From assembly GCF_039535235.1 (NCBI RefSeq), contig NZ_BAAAWU010000001.1, positions 2,232,001 to 2,296,000 on the forward strand: DNA of 64,000 nt, in the 5' to 3' direction. This DNA comes from Streptomyces roseoviridis (lineage in GTDB: Bacteria; Actinomycetota; Actinomycetes; Streptomycetales; Streptomycetaceae). A model generated the notes under the pieces. It worked only from the letters and a program-made list of their open reading frames with translations, did no database searches and was not told the DNA's origin. Within the stretch, counting starts at the first letter, position 1. The number at the start of each line of letters is the position of its first letter. Position numbers and translations under genes: made by a program. Shown in pieces: positions 8,453 to 18,212 of this stretch.

Positions 8453-9097
8453 ATGAGCAGCGAGGTCACTGCAGTGGCGGACATCCTGGCGGCGGCGCGC
8501 GGGGTGTTCCCCGCACCGGACGGGTCGACGACGATCCTGCCGCAGCCGAACGCCCGGGACGCGGGCGTGCTGTCGTTCACGGCGCACTCGGTGGTGTTCC
8601 TGAACGAGGACCCGGAGTGGATACGGGCGGAGCTGGCGGTGGCGTCGACGGATCCGCTGGTGGCGAGCATGACCCCGCCGTTCCTGGCCGCGCTGGCGGC
8701 CCGCACGGGCCGGTACGTGAACACGATCGACCTGCTGACCGTCGCGGACGCCCTCCCGGGCGACCCGGGGATCGGGCTGCGCGAGATCGACGACCCGGAG
8801 CACCCGCGGGTGGCGCGGGCGCTGAAGTACCGGGACGAGGTGCGGGTGTGGGCCGCGGACGGCGGGGTGCTGATCCTGGGCCGGGGCGTCGCCGGGCGCA
8901 TGGAGGCCGCCATCGAGGTGGAGGAGGGGGCGCGCCACCGGGGCCTGGGCCGTGCGCTGGCCACGGCGGCCCGGATGCTGACCCCGGACCCGGTGGTGTG
9001 GGCCCAGCAGTCCCCCGGCAACGCCCGCAGCGTCCGCGTCTTCCAGGCGGCGGGCTACCGCCCGGTCGGCGCGGAGGCCCTGCTGGTGGCGCGGTAG
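8453..9097 (+). CDS. GNAT family acetyltransferase
   Basis: 214 residues. The C-terminal half carries the acetyl-CoA-binding motif EEGARHRGLGRALATAA, and the segment NARSVRVFQAAGYRPVGAEA is the usual end of the fold. The N-terminal 110 residues are less conserved and may set the substrate. Such two-part actinobacterial GNATs often lack a known substrate. ATG at 8453 sits after GGGGGT; the region between this and the EF-hand gene is a short divergent promoter gap. The gene ends just before a dispersed repeat element at 9115. Confidence 0.8.
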   Translation: MSSEVTAVADILAAARGVFPAPDGSTTILPQPNARDAGVLSFTAHSVVFLNEDPEWIRAELAVASTDPLVASMTPPFLAALAARTGRYVNTIDLLTVADALPGDPGIGLREIDDPEHPRVARALKYRDEVRVWAADGGVLILGRGVAGRMEAAIEVEEGARHRGLGRALATAARMLTPDPVVWAQQSPGNARSVRVFQAAGYRPVGAEALLVAR

Positions 9098-9114
9098 GCA
9101 CCTCGGGACCGCGT

Positions 9115-9247
9115 GGGCGAGTGAGCCGAAGGGGCGCGCCGGGGGAACAGTGACGAGCGCGCGGCCTCCCGAGGAACGAGGGAGGCGAGCACGTACGGCG
9201 CTGTGAGTCCCGCGCGAGCGCCCCGGAGGCGAACCGAGCCACGAAAC
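9115..9247. repeat. Dispersed intergenic element, copy A
   Basis: Shares three blocks with 51040-51207, in the same order and orientation: GGGCGAGTGAGCCGAAGG, then CGAGGAACGAG flanked by CCTCCC and GGGAGG arms, then a block containing GCCCCGGAGGCGAACCGAG and ending in CCACG. It fills the gap between convergent ends (GNAT stop at 9097, propeller stop at 9247). The CCTCCC/GGGAGG arms can form a hairpin, as can two GC-rich arms in the variable parts. It may act in termination or be a REP-like sequence. Confidence 0.65.
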
Positions 9248-10437
9248 TAACGGAACACACCCGTGTGGCCGAGCGAGTAGCGGCCCGGCTGCGGGTAGAC
9301 GGCCAGGCCGTGGGGGCCGCCGCCGACGGGGATGCGGGCCAGCTGCCTGCCGGTGGTGGTGTCGATCGCGTAGACCTCGGAGTCGTAGCGGCCGGAGAGC
9401 CACAGCACCTTGCCGTCGGCGGAGACGCCGCCCATGTCGGGGGACCCGCCGTCCGGGAGCCACCACTTCTTGGTGAGCCTGTTCTGCTGGAAGTCGAAGA
9501 CGGAGATCGATCCCTCGCCGCGGTTGGGGACGTACATCTCCCGGGAGTCGCGGGAGACGTAGAGCCCGTGGCAGCCCTTGCCGGTGGGCAGCAGCTTCGG
9601 GGTGGTGAACTTCTCGCCGTCGAGGACCCACATGCCGTGGGCCATCATGTCGGCGACGTAGAAGGTCTTCCCGTCGGGGGAGATCTTGACGTCCTGCGGC
9701 ATGGCGCCCGCCATGGGCAGCTTCTGCTGGCCGATGACCTCCATCTTCTCGGTGTCGACCTTGAGGAGTTCGCCGGAGAACTCGCAGGAGACGACGAAGT
9801 AGCGCCCGTCGGCGGAGAAGTCGGCGTGGTTGACGCCGTAGCAGGAGACGGGGACGGTCTTCTTCCGTTCCATGGTGTGCGGGTCGCGGAAGACGAGTTC
9901 GCGGTCGAGCGAGGCCATGACGACGGCGTACTTGCCGTTCGGGGTGAAGTAGAGGTTGTACGGGTCGTGGACCTCGACGGGCTTGCCGGCGACGCCGGTG
10001 GCGGGGTCGATCGGGGTGAGGGTGTGGCCCCGGTTGTTGTTGACCCAGAGGGTCTTCAGGTCCCAGGAGGGGACGACGTGCTGCGGCTGGATGCCGACGG
10101 GGATGGTCTCGATGACCTTGTAGGTGGCGGGGTCGATGACGGAGACCGTGTTGGAGTTGGTGTTGGGGACGTAGACCCGGGAGGGGAAGTCCTTGACCAC
10201 CGGGGAGAGCCGGCCCGGCCGGTCGGCGGCGTAGACGTCGTTCGGGTCGAGCGGGGGCGGCATGCCGGGCAGTCCGGCGGGGACGGCGGGCTTGGGTACG
10301 GCGGGGAGCGCGGCGGCCTTCTTGGTGCCGCCGCCGCTCTCGGCGGGGCGGGGGCCGCCGCAGCCGGCGAGGGCGAGGAGCAGGGCGGTGGCGGTGGCGG
10401 CGAGGGCGCGCCGCGTGCGCGGGGCGAGGGTCGGCAT
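9247..10437 (-). CDS. YncE-like beta-propeller lipoprotein
   Basis: 396 residues. A signal peptide with lipobox LAGC (about residues 23-26) predicts a lipid-anchored exported protein. A Gly/Pro-rich linker is followed by a propeller of repeating blades with motifs such as VYVPNTNSNTVSVID, FTPNGKYAVV, FSADGRYFVV, ISPDGKTFYVA and PVGGGPHGLAV. These are the YVTN/NHL-type repeats of secreted binding scaffolds. The ATG shares one base with the stop of the upstream NodB-fold gene (TGATG), so the two products are made together and probably act together outside the membrane. Ligand unknown. Confidence 0.82.
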   Translation of the reverse strand: MPTLAPRTRRALAATATALLLALAGCGGPRPAESGGGTKKAAALPAVPKPAVPAGLPGMPPPLDPNDVYAADRPGRLSPVVKDFPSRVYVPNTNSNTVSVIDPATYKVIETIPVGIQPQHVVPSWDLKTLWVNNNRGHTLTPIDPATGVAGKPVEVHDPYNLYFTPNGKYAVVMASLDRELVFRDPHTMERKKTVPVSCYGVNHADFSADGRYFVVSCEFSGELLKVDTEKMEVIGQQKLPMAGAMPQDVKISPDGKTFYVADMMAHGMWVLDGEKFTTPKLLPTGKGCHGLYVSRDSREMYVPNRGEGSISVFDFQQNRLTKKWWLPDGGSPDMGGVSADGKVLWLSGRYDSEVYAIDTTTGRQLARIPVGGGPHGLAVYPQPGRYSLGHTGVFR

Positions 10438-11204
10438 CAGGTCAGCAGCTCCGTGGTGGTCACCGCGGAGAGGCCGCGGCGGTCGAGGTCGGCGAGGAGG
10501 AGGGGCAGCGCGGCGACCGTGTCGGGGTAGCCGAAGTGGAGGCTCACCACCGATCCGTTGCGGATCTCCCGGGTGACGTTGGCGACGACGGCCGCGGGGC
10601 CGGGCGAGGTGAAGTCGAGGGAGTCGACGTCGTACGAGAGGACGTGCGGGTATCCGGCGCGGCGGGCGGCGCGGCGGACGGTCTCACCGGCGTGCCGGGC
10701 GCGGGAGGGGCGGAACCAGGTGCCGATGGAGCCGGTGAGGCGGTGCAGCCGCCGGGCGCACGCCTGGATCTCCGCGTGGGCCTCGGCCTCGGTCATGGCG
10801 GTGATGTCGAGGTGGTGCTGGGTGTGGTTGCCGAGGTCGTGGCCACCGTCGAGGACGCGCCGGGCCATGCCGGGGTGGCGGTCGAGCCAGTCGCCGACGG
10901 CGAGGACGGTGAGGCGGGCCCCGGCCCGTTCGGCGTGGTCGAGGAGGGCCCGCGCGGTGGCGGGGTCGCCCTGGCCGTGGAAGGTGAGGGCGACGCGTGG
11001 CCGGTCGCGGGGGCCGGTGGTGATCTCGGCGGGGCGGCCGGGGTAGCGGCGGGGTGCCGGGGCGGCGACGGGCGCGGGCGCGGGGCGCCGGGGCCTGGGG
11101 GCCGGGCGGTCCGTGCCGCAGGCGGTGGAGAGGGTCCCCGCGAGGGCGGCGGCCGCGCCGGCCCGGAGGGCACCGCGGCGGTCGGTCGGCATCACGGGCA
11201 CCAT
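10437..11204 (-). CDS. Polysaccharide deacetylase-family (NodB fold) exported protein, degenerate active site
   Basis: 255 residues. A Tat-like start (DRRGALRAG) with a Cys after STA suggests an exported, perhaps lipidated protein. The NodB fold is recognisable: motif 2 NHTQHH (His127, His130/131), motif 3 RPSRARH, motif 4 YDVDSLDF and motif 5 SLHFG. Motif 1, normally TFDDGP with the catalytic base Asp, reads TFHGQG (74-79), so the catalytic and metal-binding aspartates are missing. It may bind glycan without deacetylating it or use altered chemistry. It is coupled to the propeller lipoprotein downstream. No ribosome site is clear for the ATG at 11204; a second ATG lies at 11192. Confidence 0.8.
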   Translation of the reverse strand: MVPVMPTDRRGALRAGAAAALAGTLSTACGTDRPAPRPRRPAPAPVAAPAPRRYPGRPAEITTGPRDRPRVALTFHGQGDPATARALLDHAERAGARLTVLAVGDWLDRHPGMARRVLDGGHDLGNHTQHHLDITAMTEAEAHAEIQACARRLHRLTGSIGTWFRPSRARHAGETVRRAARRAGYPHVLSYDVDSLDFTSPGPAAVVANVTREIRNGSVVSLHFGYPDTVAALPLLLADLDRRGLSAVTTTELLT

Positions 11205-11525
11205 TTAAAGGGTGGTTCGCCCCAAAGGTAACGATTGGGCCGTTTCAGGACGTTTACGGGTCGCGATCAGCGGTCCACCATGCGGACGGGGCGAAGAAAC
11301 ACCCGATGAACCCCATATTTATTCATCGTTTATAAGGTGAGTGCTCTAGGTCACCAACGATTCATCGGTTAACTGTCCACTTGTGTCCCGATATCGCCCG
11401 GTAAGGTCTTTTGGCACCGAGGCCACCCGTCTGCCATAGTCGGGGACACGGCCCCCATTGACCCGGGTTCAGGTCGTCAGAGCGGCCGTGGATACCACCC
11501 CCTTGATCCACGGCGCACCACACGG
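11205..11525. other. AT-rich intergenic region with repeated TTCATCG motifs
   Basis: No gene is seen. The 60-70 bp around 11300-11370 are strikingly AT-rich for this genome. CGATGAA at 11304-11310 faces TTCATCG at 11322-11328 as an inverted repeat, and TTCATCG recurs at 11361-11367. A second hairpin has 9-bp perfect arms (11485-11493 and 11506-11514). It may hold the promoter and operator of the NodB-fold operon. Confidence 0.45.
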
Positions 11526-11562
11526 AAGCCCCCAGGCGCCTCATCACGGCGGACGGGGGCTT
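11526..11562 (-). terminator. Hairpin downstream of the RsbW-like ATPase gene
   Basis: Arms AAGCCCCC and GGGGGCTT (8 bp, 21-nt loop) lie 26 bp after the stop of the minus-strand gene ending at 11588. There is no long U-run, as is common in Streptomyces. Confidence 0.5.
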
Positions 11563-11587
11563 TCGTGCGTCCCGGGGCGGACGCGGC

Positions 11588-12103
11588 TCAGCGGTCGCTG
11601 ACCCGCATCTCGAACCAGGTGGTCTTGCCGCGCGGGGCCAGGTCGACGCCCCAGCGGTCGGAGAGCTTGTCGACGAGGAAGAGGCCCCGGCCGCTGGTGT
11701 CGAGCTCGTGCACCGGCATCAGGCAGGGCAGACCCCGCGAGGGGTCCCGCACCTCGACGCGGATCCAGCCGCGGCGGCGGAGCATGCGCAGGGCGAAGAC
11801 GCGGGCGCCGGTGTGCCGGACGGCGTTGCCGACGAGCTCGGAGACCAGCAGCACCGTGTGCTCGGCGATCTGCGGCGAGAGCTGCCAGTGGCGCAGCACG
11901 ACCCACTGGGTGAGCCGCCGGGCGACCGCGGCCGACTCCGGGAGGGACGGCAGCCGGGCGTCCTCCTCGGCCGGGTTCCCGTACAAGTGCAGTGCTTCCG
12001 CGGCCTGTTCGTCCTCGGGGGCCGGTGCCCACCGTGCGGCGGTCGCCCCGCCGTGCTGCCGCGGTTGATCCATACCCTCCAGGCCCGCCATGCCTCCCAT
12101 CAT
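11588..12103 (-). CDS. RsbW-like anti-sigma/serine kinase ATP-binding protein
   Basis: About 171 residues from the ATG at 12103; ATGs at 12100, 12091 and 12073 are alternatives and the start is uncertain. It has the GHKL ATPase motifs: N-box VSELVGNAVRHTG, the G1-like segment VEVRDPSRGLP and the G2 box SGRGLFLVDKLSDRWG, ending in TTWFEMR. Streptomyces encodes dozens of such short proteins that bind ATP and phosphorylate or sequester partners of sigma factors. No sigma factor or anti-anti-sigma gene is adjacent, so its partner is unknown. Confidence 0.8.
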   Translation of the reverse strand: MMGGMAGLEGMDQPRQHGGATAARWAPAPEDEQAAEALHLYGNPAEEDARLPSLPESAAVARRLTQWVVLRHWQLSPQIAEHTVLLVSELVGNAVRHTGARVFALRMLRRRGWIRVEVRDPSRGLPCLMPVHELDTSGRGLFLVDKLSDRWGVDLAPRGKTTWFEMRVSDR

Positions 12104-12225
12104 GGCCGCACGGAGCCGGGCGCGGGGCCGTTCCGGGGGATTCAACCCCCCGGAACGGGCAATTCCACGGGAATGCCTCCGGCACATGCCGATGTCAGCG
12201 GACATGTGTCCGAAGTGCGGGGAGA

Positions 12226-12993
12226 TCAGACGAACTTGGCCTTGCCCGGGCCCTCCTCGACGAAGCTGCGCATCCCGCGCTCCCGGTCCTCGGTCGCGAA
12301 CAGCCCCGCGAACCAGGTGCGCTCGATGGCGAGCCCCGTGTCGATGTCCGTCTCCAGGCCCTGGTCGATCGCCTCCTTCGCCGCGCGCAGCGCGATCGCG
12401 GGGCCCTGGGCCAGCTTCGCGGCCCAGGCGTGCGCCTGCTCGTACACCTCGGCGGCCGGGACGACCCGGTCCACCAGGCCGAGCCGGAGCGCCTCGTCCG
12501 CCTTCACCATGCGGCCGGTGAAGATGAGGTCCTTGGCGGTGGACGGGCCGACCAGACGGGACAGGCGCTGGGTGCCGCCGGCGCCCGGGATCAGGCCGAG
12601 CAGGATCTCGGGCTGGCCCAGCTTGGCGTCGTCCGCGGCGATCCGGTAGTCGGCGCACAGCGCCAGCTCGCAGCCGCCGCCCAGGGCGTAGCCGGTGACG
12701 GCCGCGACGACCGGCTTGGGGATGCGCGCGACCGCGGTGAAGGAGTCCTGCAGGGCGCGGGACCGCTTGACCATGGCGGCGTGGTCCATGACCTGCATCT
12801 CCTTGATGTCCGCGCCGGCCGCGAACACCTTCTCCCCGCCGTACAGGATCACGGCCCGCACGTCGTCGCGGTTCGTCGCCTCCTCGGCCAGCTCGCGCAG
12901 CCGGTCCTGGGTGGCGATGTCCAGGGCGTTCATCGGGGGACGGTCGAGACGGATCGTGCCGACGCCTTCGGCGACTTCGAGGTTCACAGTCAT
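12226..12993 (-). CDS. Enoyl-CoA hydratase/isomerase (crotonase family)
   Basis: 255 residues, normal length for the family. The oxyanion-hole segments FAAGADIKEM and GYALGGGCELAL are present. The two catalytic glutamate positions lie in GQPEILLGLIPGAGGTQRL, where the first Glu is present and the second position reads Gly in PGAGGT, a common variation. It should hydrate or isomerise enoyl-CoA in the cytosol, for example in fatty-acid or amino-acid degradation; the substrate is not deducible. The ATG at 12993 has a poor ribosome site. It is monocistronic, with a strong terminator of the upstream minus-strand gene at 13023. Confidence 0.85.
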   Translation of the reverse strand: MTVNLEVAEGVGTIRLDRPPMNALDIATQDRLRELAEEATNRDDVRAVILYGGEKVFAAGADIKEMQVMDHAAMVKRSRALQDSFTAVARIPKPVVAAVTGYALGGGCELALCADYRIAADDAKLGQPEILLGLIPGAGGTQRLSRLVGPSTAKDLIFTGRMVKADEALRLGLVDRVVPAAEVYEQAHAWAAKLAQGPAIALRAAKEAIDQGLETDIDTGLAIERTWFAGLFATEDRERGMRSFVEEGPGKAKFV

Positions 12994-13022
12994 GCAGGGA
13001 AGGTTAGTGCGCGTTAACGGCA

Positions 13023-13059
13023 ACGGACCCGGTGCTGTTGCTCACAGCACCGGGTCCGT
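13023..13059 (-). terminator. Strong hairpin terminator after the first L,D-transpeptidase gene
   Basis: Perfect 15-bp arms (ACGGACCCGGTGCTG and its complement) with a 7-nt loop, 20 bp past the stop at 13080. Confidence 0.75.
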
Positions 13060-13079
13060 GTCACGGAGTCCCGCGGGAC

Positions 13080-14315
13080 CTACTTGATCCATTCCTCCCA
13101 GGACATGTTCCAGCCGTTGAGGCCGTTGTCCGGCTGGATCTGCTTGTCCTTGGAGTTCTTCACGATGACGACGTCGCCGATGAGCGAGCGGTCGTAGAAC
13201 CAGGCCGCCGGCGTGGAGCTGTCGCCCGCGCCCCGCGCGTCGCGCAGGCCGACGCAGCCGTGGCTGACGTTGGCGGAGCCGAACGTCGAGGCCGAGGCCC
13301 AGTAGTTGCCGTGCACGAAGGTGCCCGAGGTGGACAGGCGCATCGCGTGCGGCACGTCCTTGATGTCGTACTCGCCGCCGAAGCCGACGGTGGCCCCGTT
13401 CATGCGGGTCACCTTGTACTTCTCGCTGATGACCATCTGACCGTTGTACGTGGTCGTGGACGGCGCGCCCGCGGTGATCGGCAGCGTCTTGATGATCTTG
13501 CCGTCGCGCTCGACCTTCATGGTCTTGGCGCTCGCGTCGACCGTGGAGACCTGGCGGCGGCCGATGGTGAAGGTGAAGGTCTTCTTCTGCTTGCCGTAGA
13601 CGCCCGGCCGGCCCTCGACACCGTCCAGGTTCAGCTTCACGGTCACCTTGGTGCCCGCGGCCCAGTACTCCTTGGGACGGAAGTCCAGCCGGTCGTTGCC
13701 GAACCAGTGGCCCTCGACCTGCACGGCCGGCTCCGCCGTCACCGTGATGGCCTTCTCGACGGCCTCCGGGTTCGTGATGCCGCGGGTGAAGTTGATGGAG
13801 ACCGGCATGCCGACGCCGACGGTCTGACCGTTCTCCGGCGTGTAGTGGCCGATGAAGGTGTTCTTCGGGGTGAGGGTGGAGAAGGTGGTGTCCTTCGCCG
13901 ACTCACGGCCCTCGGCGTCCTCGGCGATCGCGTGCACCTTGTACTGGGTGCTCGCGGCCAGGTGGCCCAGCGGCTCCCAGCTGCTGCCGTCGGCGGAGAT
14001 CTTGCCCTCCACCTTGTTGCCCTCGGTGTCCGAGACCGTCACCGTGGTCAGCTTGCCCTGCTGGGCCGTGACCTTCAGCGCGCCGCTGGTGGCGACCGAG
14101 TCGGCGCCGTCCTTGGGAGCGATCGTCACGACCGCCTGGGAGGCCGTGATCTCCTGCTTGCCACCGCCGCCCGCGCCCTGGCCCCCCTTGTCGCCGCCCG
14201 TGGCGCCACCGCCGCAGGCGGTCAGGGCGAGGAGCAGCGCTCCCGTCGCCAGCGCGCCCAGACGGGTGCGGCGGCGCCGTCCGGCGTTCCCCCCGGATAT
14301 CGGCTGCCCGTTCAC
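13080..14315 (-). CDS. L,D-transpeptidase lipoprotein (YkuD), paralogue 1
   Basis: 411 residues. A signal peptide ends in lipobox LTAC, followed by a Gly-rich linker. Two Ig-like regions (about 60-250), of the type in mycobacterial Ldt enzymes, precede the YkuD domain (about 255-390). The catalytic motif is SHGCVGLRD with nucleophile Cys354 and the partner His in HGNYWAS. It should form 3-3 crosslinks in peptidoglycan at the outer membrane face, and such enzymes are carbapenem-sensitive but penicillin-tolerant. GTG at 14315 has GGGGAG upstream. It lies 163 bp downstream of a close paralogue in the same direction, an evident tandem duplication. Confidence 0.92.
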   Translation of the reverse strand: MNGQPISGGNAGRRRRTRLGALATGALLLALTACGGGATGGDKGGQGAGGGGKQEITASQAVVTIAPKDGADSVATSGALKVTAQQGKLTTVTVSDTEGNKVEGKISADGSSWEPLGHLAASTQYKVHAIAEDAEGRESAKDTTFSTLTPKNTFIGHYTPENGQTVGVGMPVSINFTRGITNPEAVEKAITVTAEPAVQVEGHWFGNDRLDFRPKEYWAAGTKVTVKLNLDGVEGRPGVYGKQKKTFTFTIGRRQVSTVDASAKTMKVERDGKIIKTLPITAGAPSTTTYNGQMVISEKYKVTRMNGATVGFGGEYDIKDVPHAMRLSTSGTFVHGNYWASASTFGSANVSHGCVGLRDARGAGDSSTPAAWFYDRSLIGDVVIVKNSKDKQIQPDNGLNGWNMSWEEWIK

Positions 14316-14478
14316 TATGGTCTTCTCCCCTCGCACGACCCGGGACTGCCCGGGCCCCACCCCCGTGCGCATCCTCCCGCGCACACGGCGTTAGATAATC
14401 ACACCGCCGGACACGAAAGTTCCACGCCCATGTCACCGTTCAGTCCCAGTTCGTGCGAGGTGCCCCCCGGGACCCGGC

Positions 14479-15702
14479 TCAGCGCAGCGCCGAGCCCGCC
14501 CTCCAGTCGGCCCAGTCCATGTTCCAGCCGCCGAGGCCGTTGTCCGGGGCGACCTGCCGGTCCGCCGAGTTGACGACCTCCACCACGTCGCCGATGAGGG
14601 TCCGGTCGAAGAACCAGCCGGCCGGGGTCTGCGCACCGCCGCCCTTCACGTCCCGCAGCCCCACGCAGCCGTGGCTGACGTTGGCCGAGCCGAAGGTCGA
14701 CGGCGCCGCCCAGTAGTTGCCGTGCAGGAAGGTCCCCGACTCGGTCAGCCGCATCGCGTGCGGCACGTCCTTGATGTCGTACTCGCCGCCGAAGCCGACC
14801 GTCCGCCCGTCCATCCGCGTCACGTCGTACAGCTCCGTGACCACCATCTTGCCGTTGTACGTGGTGGTCTTCGGCGCCCCGGCCGTGATCGGCAGGGTGG
14901 TCAGCAGCTCGCCGTCCCGGCGGATCTCCATGGTGTGCTTCTCGGCGTCCACCAGCGACACCTGCGAGCGGCCCACCGTGAAGCCGACCGTCTTGCGCTG
15001 GATCCCGTACACGCCGGGCGCGCCCTCGACGTCGCGCAGGGCCAGGTCGACGGTCACCTTCGTGCCCGGCCGCCAGTAGGCGGCGGGGCGGAAGTCGAGC
15101 CGCTCCCCGCCGAACCAGTGGCCGGCCACCTCCACCGGCGGGTCCGAGGTGATCCTGATGGCCCGCTCGACCGCCGCCCGGTTCACGATCGGCCGGTTGA
15201 AGGAGAAGGAGACGATCATGCCGGTGCCGACCGTGGAACGGTTCTCCGGCTTGAAGTAGCCGATGAAGCGGTGCTCGGGCACGACCGTGGTGAACGTGGT
15301 GTGCCGGGCCGAGCGGCGGCCGTGGCCGTCGAGGGCGACGGCGTCGACGCTGTACTTCGCCGCGAGCGCGAGCCGGGTGCCGGCCGTGGGCCGCCACCGC
15401 AGCCCGTCCGCGGAGATCTCCCCCGCCACCCGGGACCGCTGCGCGTCCTCCACCTGGACGACCGTCACCCGTTCGAGTCGCCCGCTGTCGACCCTCACCT
15501 CCAGCGGCCCGTCGGCGGGCACCCCGCGGCTGCCGTCCCGCGGGCTCACCCGGATGACGTCGCCGGGCGCCCGCGCCTTGCCGGGCAGGGTGATGTCGAT
15601 CCCGGGCGGCCCGTCACCGGTGCACGCCGCGAGCCCCGAAAGCCCCGCCATCACCGCGGCCACCACCAGGAAGGCCCTCGCCCGCTTCAGTACAAGAGTC
15701 AC
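14479..15702 (-). CDS. L,D-transpeptidase lipoprotein (YkuD), paralogue 2
   Basis: 407 residues with the same architecture as the neighbour at 13080: lipobox LAAC, Ig-like region, YkuD domain. SHGCVGLRD with Cys346 and HGNYWAA are intact, and long stretches around the active site are identical to the neighbour (for example VGFGGEYDIKDVPHAMRL). The N-terminal halves have diverged more, which suggests the copies differ in anchoring or partner rather than chemistry. GTG at 15702 has only a weak G-rich site. The gene is divergent from glgX. Confidence 0.92.
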   Translation of the reverse strand: MTLVLKRARAFLVVAAVMAGLSGLAACTGDGPPGIDITLPGKARAPGDVIRVSPRDGSRGVPADGPLEVRVDSGRLERVTVVQVEDAQRSRVAGEISADGLRWRPTAGTRLALAAKYSVDAVALDGHGRRSARHTTFTTVVPEHRFIGYFKPENRSTVGTGMIVSFSFNRPIVNRAAVERAIRITSDPPVEVAGHWFGGERLDFRPAAYWRPGTKVTVDLALRDVEGAPGVYGIQRKTVGFTVGRSQVSLVDAEKHTMEIRRDGELLTTLPITAGAPKTTTYNGKMVVTELYDVTRMDGRTVGFGGEYDIKDVPHAMRLTESGTFLHGNYWAAPSTFGSANVSHGCVGLRDVKGGGAQTPAGWFFDRTLIGDVVEVVNSADRQVAPDNGLGGWNMDWADWRAGSALR

Positions 15703-15864
15703 GCCCAGCCCAACGACGGCCACCCTCCAGGGGAAACGTCCCAGCGCGGCATGTTGGGAGCACGGCCGTGCGGGCAGAAAAGGGTGGAGGACCACGTGCG
15801 GGAAGCCGCGGCCGGGACGCCGCACCCTTCTTCCGTACGGAAGAGAGCCGCGGGAGGCCACGAG

Positions 15865-18081
<2,217 letters not shown>

Positions 18082-18198
18082 GGGCCGGCCGGCGCCGGGC
18101 GGCGTCCACGCGGCGGGCCTGCGTACCCTCGGCGTCCGCGACGGCGCGGGCGGTGCCCGTGGCCGGAAAACCACATGAGCGATGTCAGGGGTGAACCC

Positions 18199-18204
18199 TA
18201 GGCT
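18199..18204 (+). promoter_or_regulatory. -10 box (TAGGCT) of the ABC exporter operon
   Basis: TAGGCT lies 8 bases before the ATG at 18213, and there is no ribosome site between them, so the mRNA is probably leaderless. Confidence 0.5.
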
Positions 18205-18212
18205 CGGACCTG

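Noticed and set aside
11440..11520. tRNA-like stretch with GGGTTCAGGTC
   Set aside because: No cloverleaf with a plausible acceptor stem and anticodon loop could be formed; only simple hairpins.
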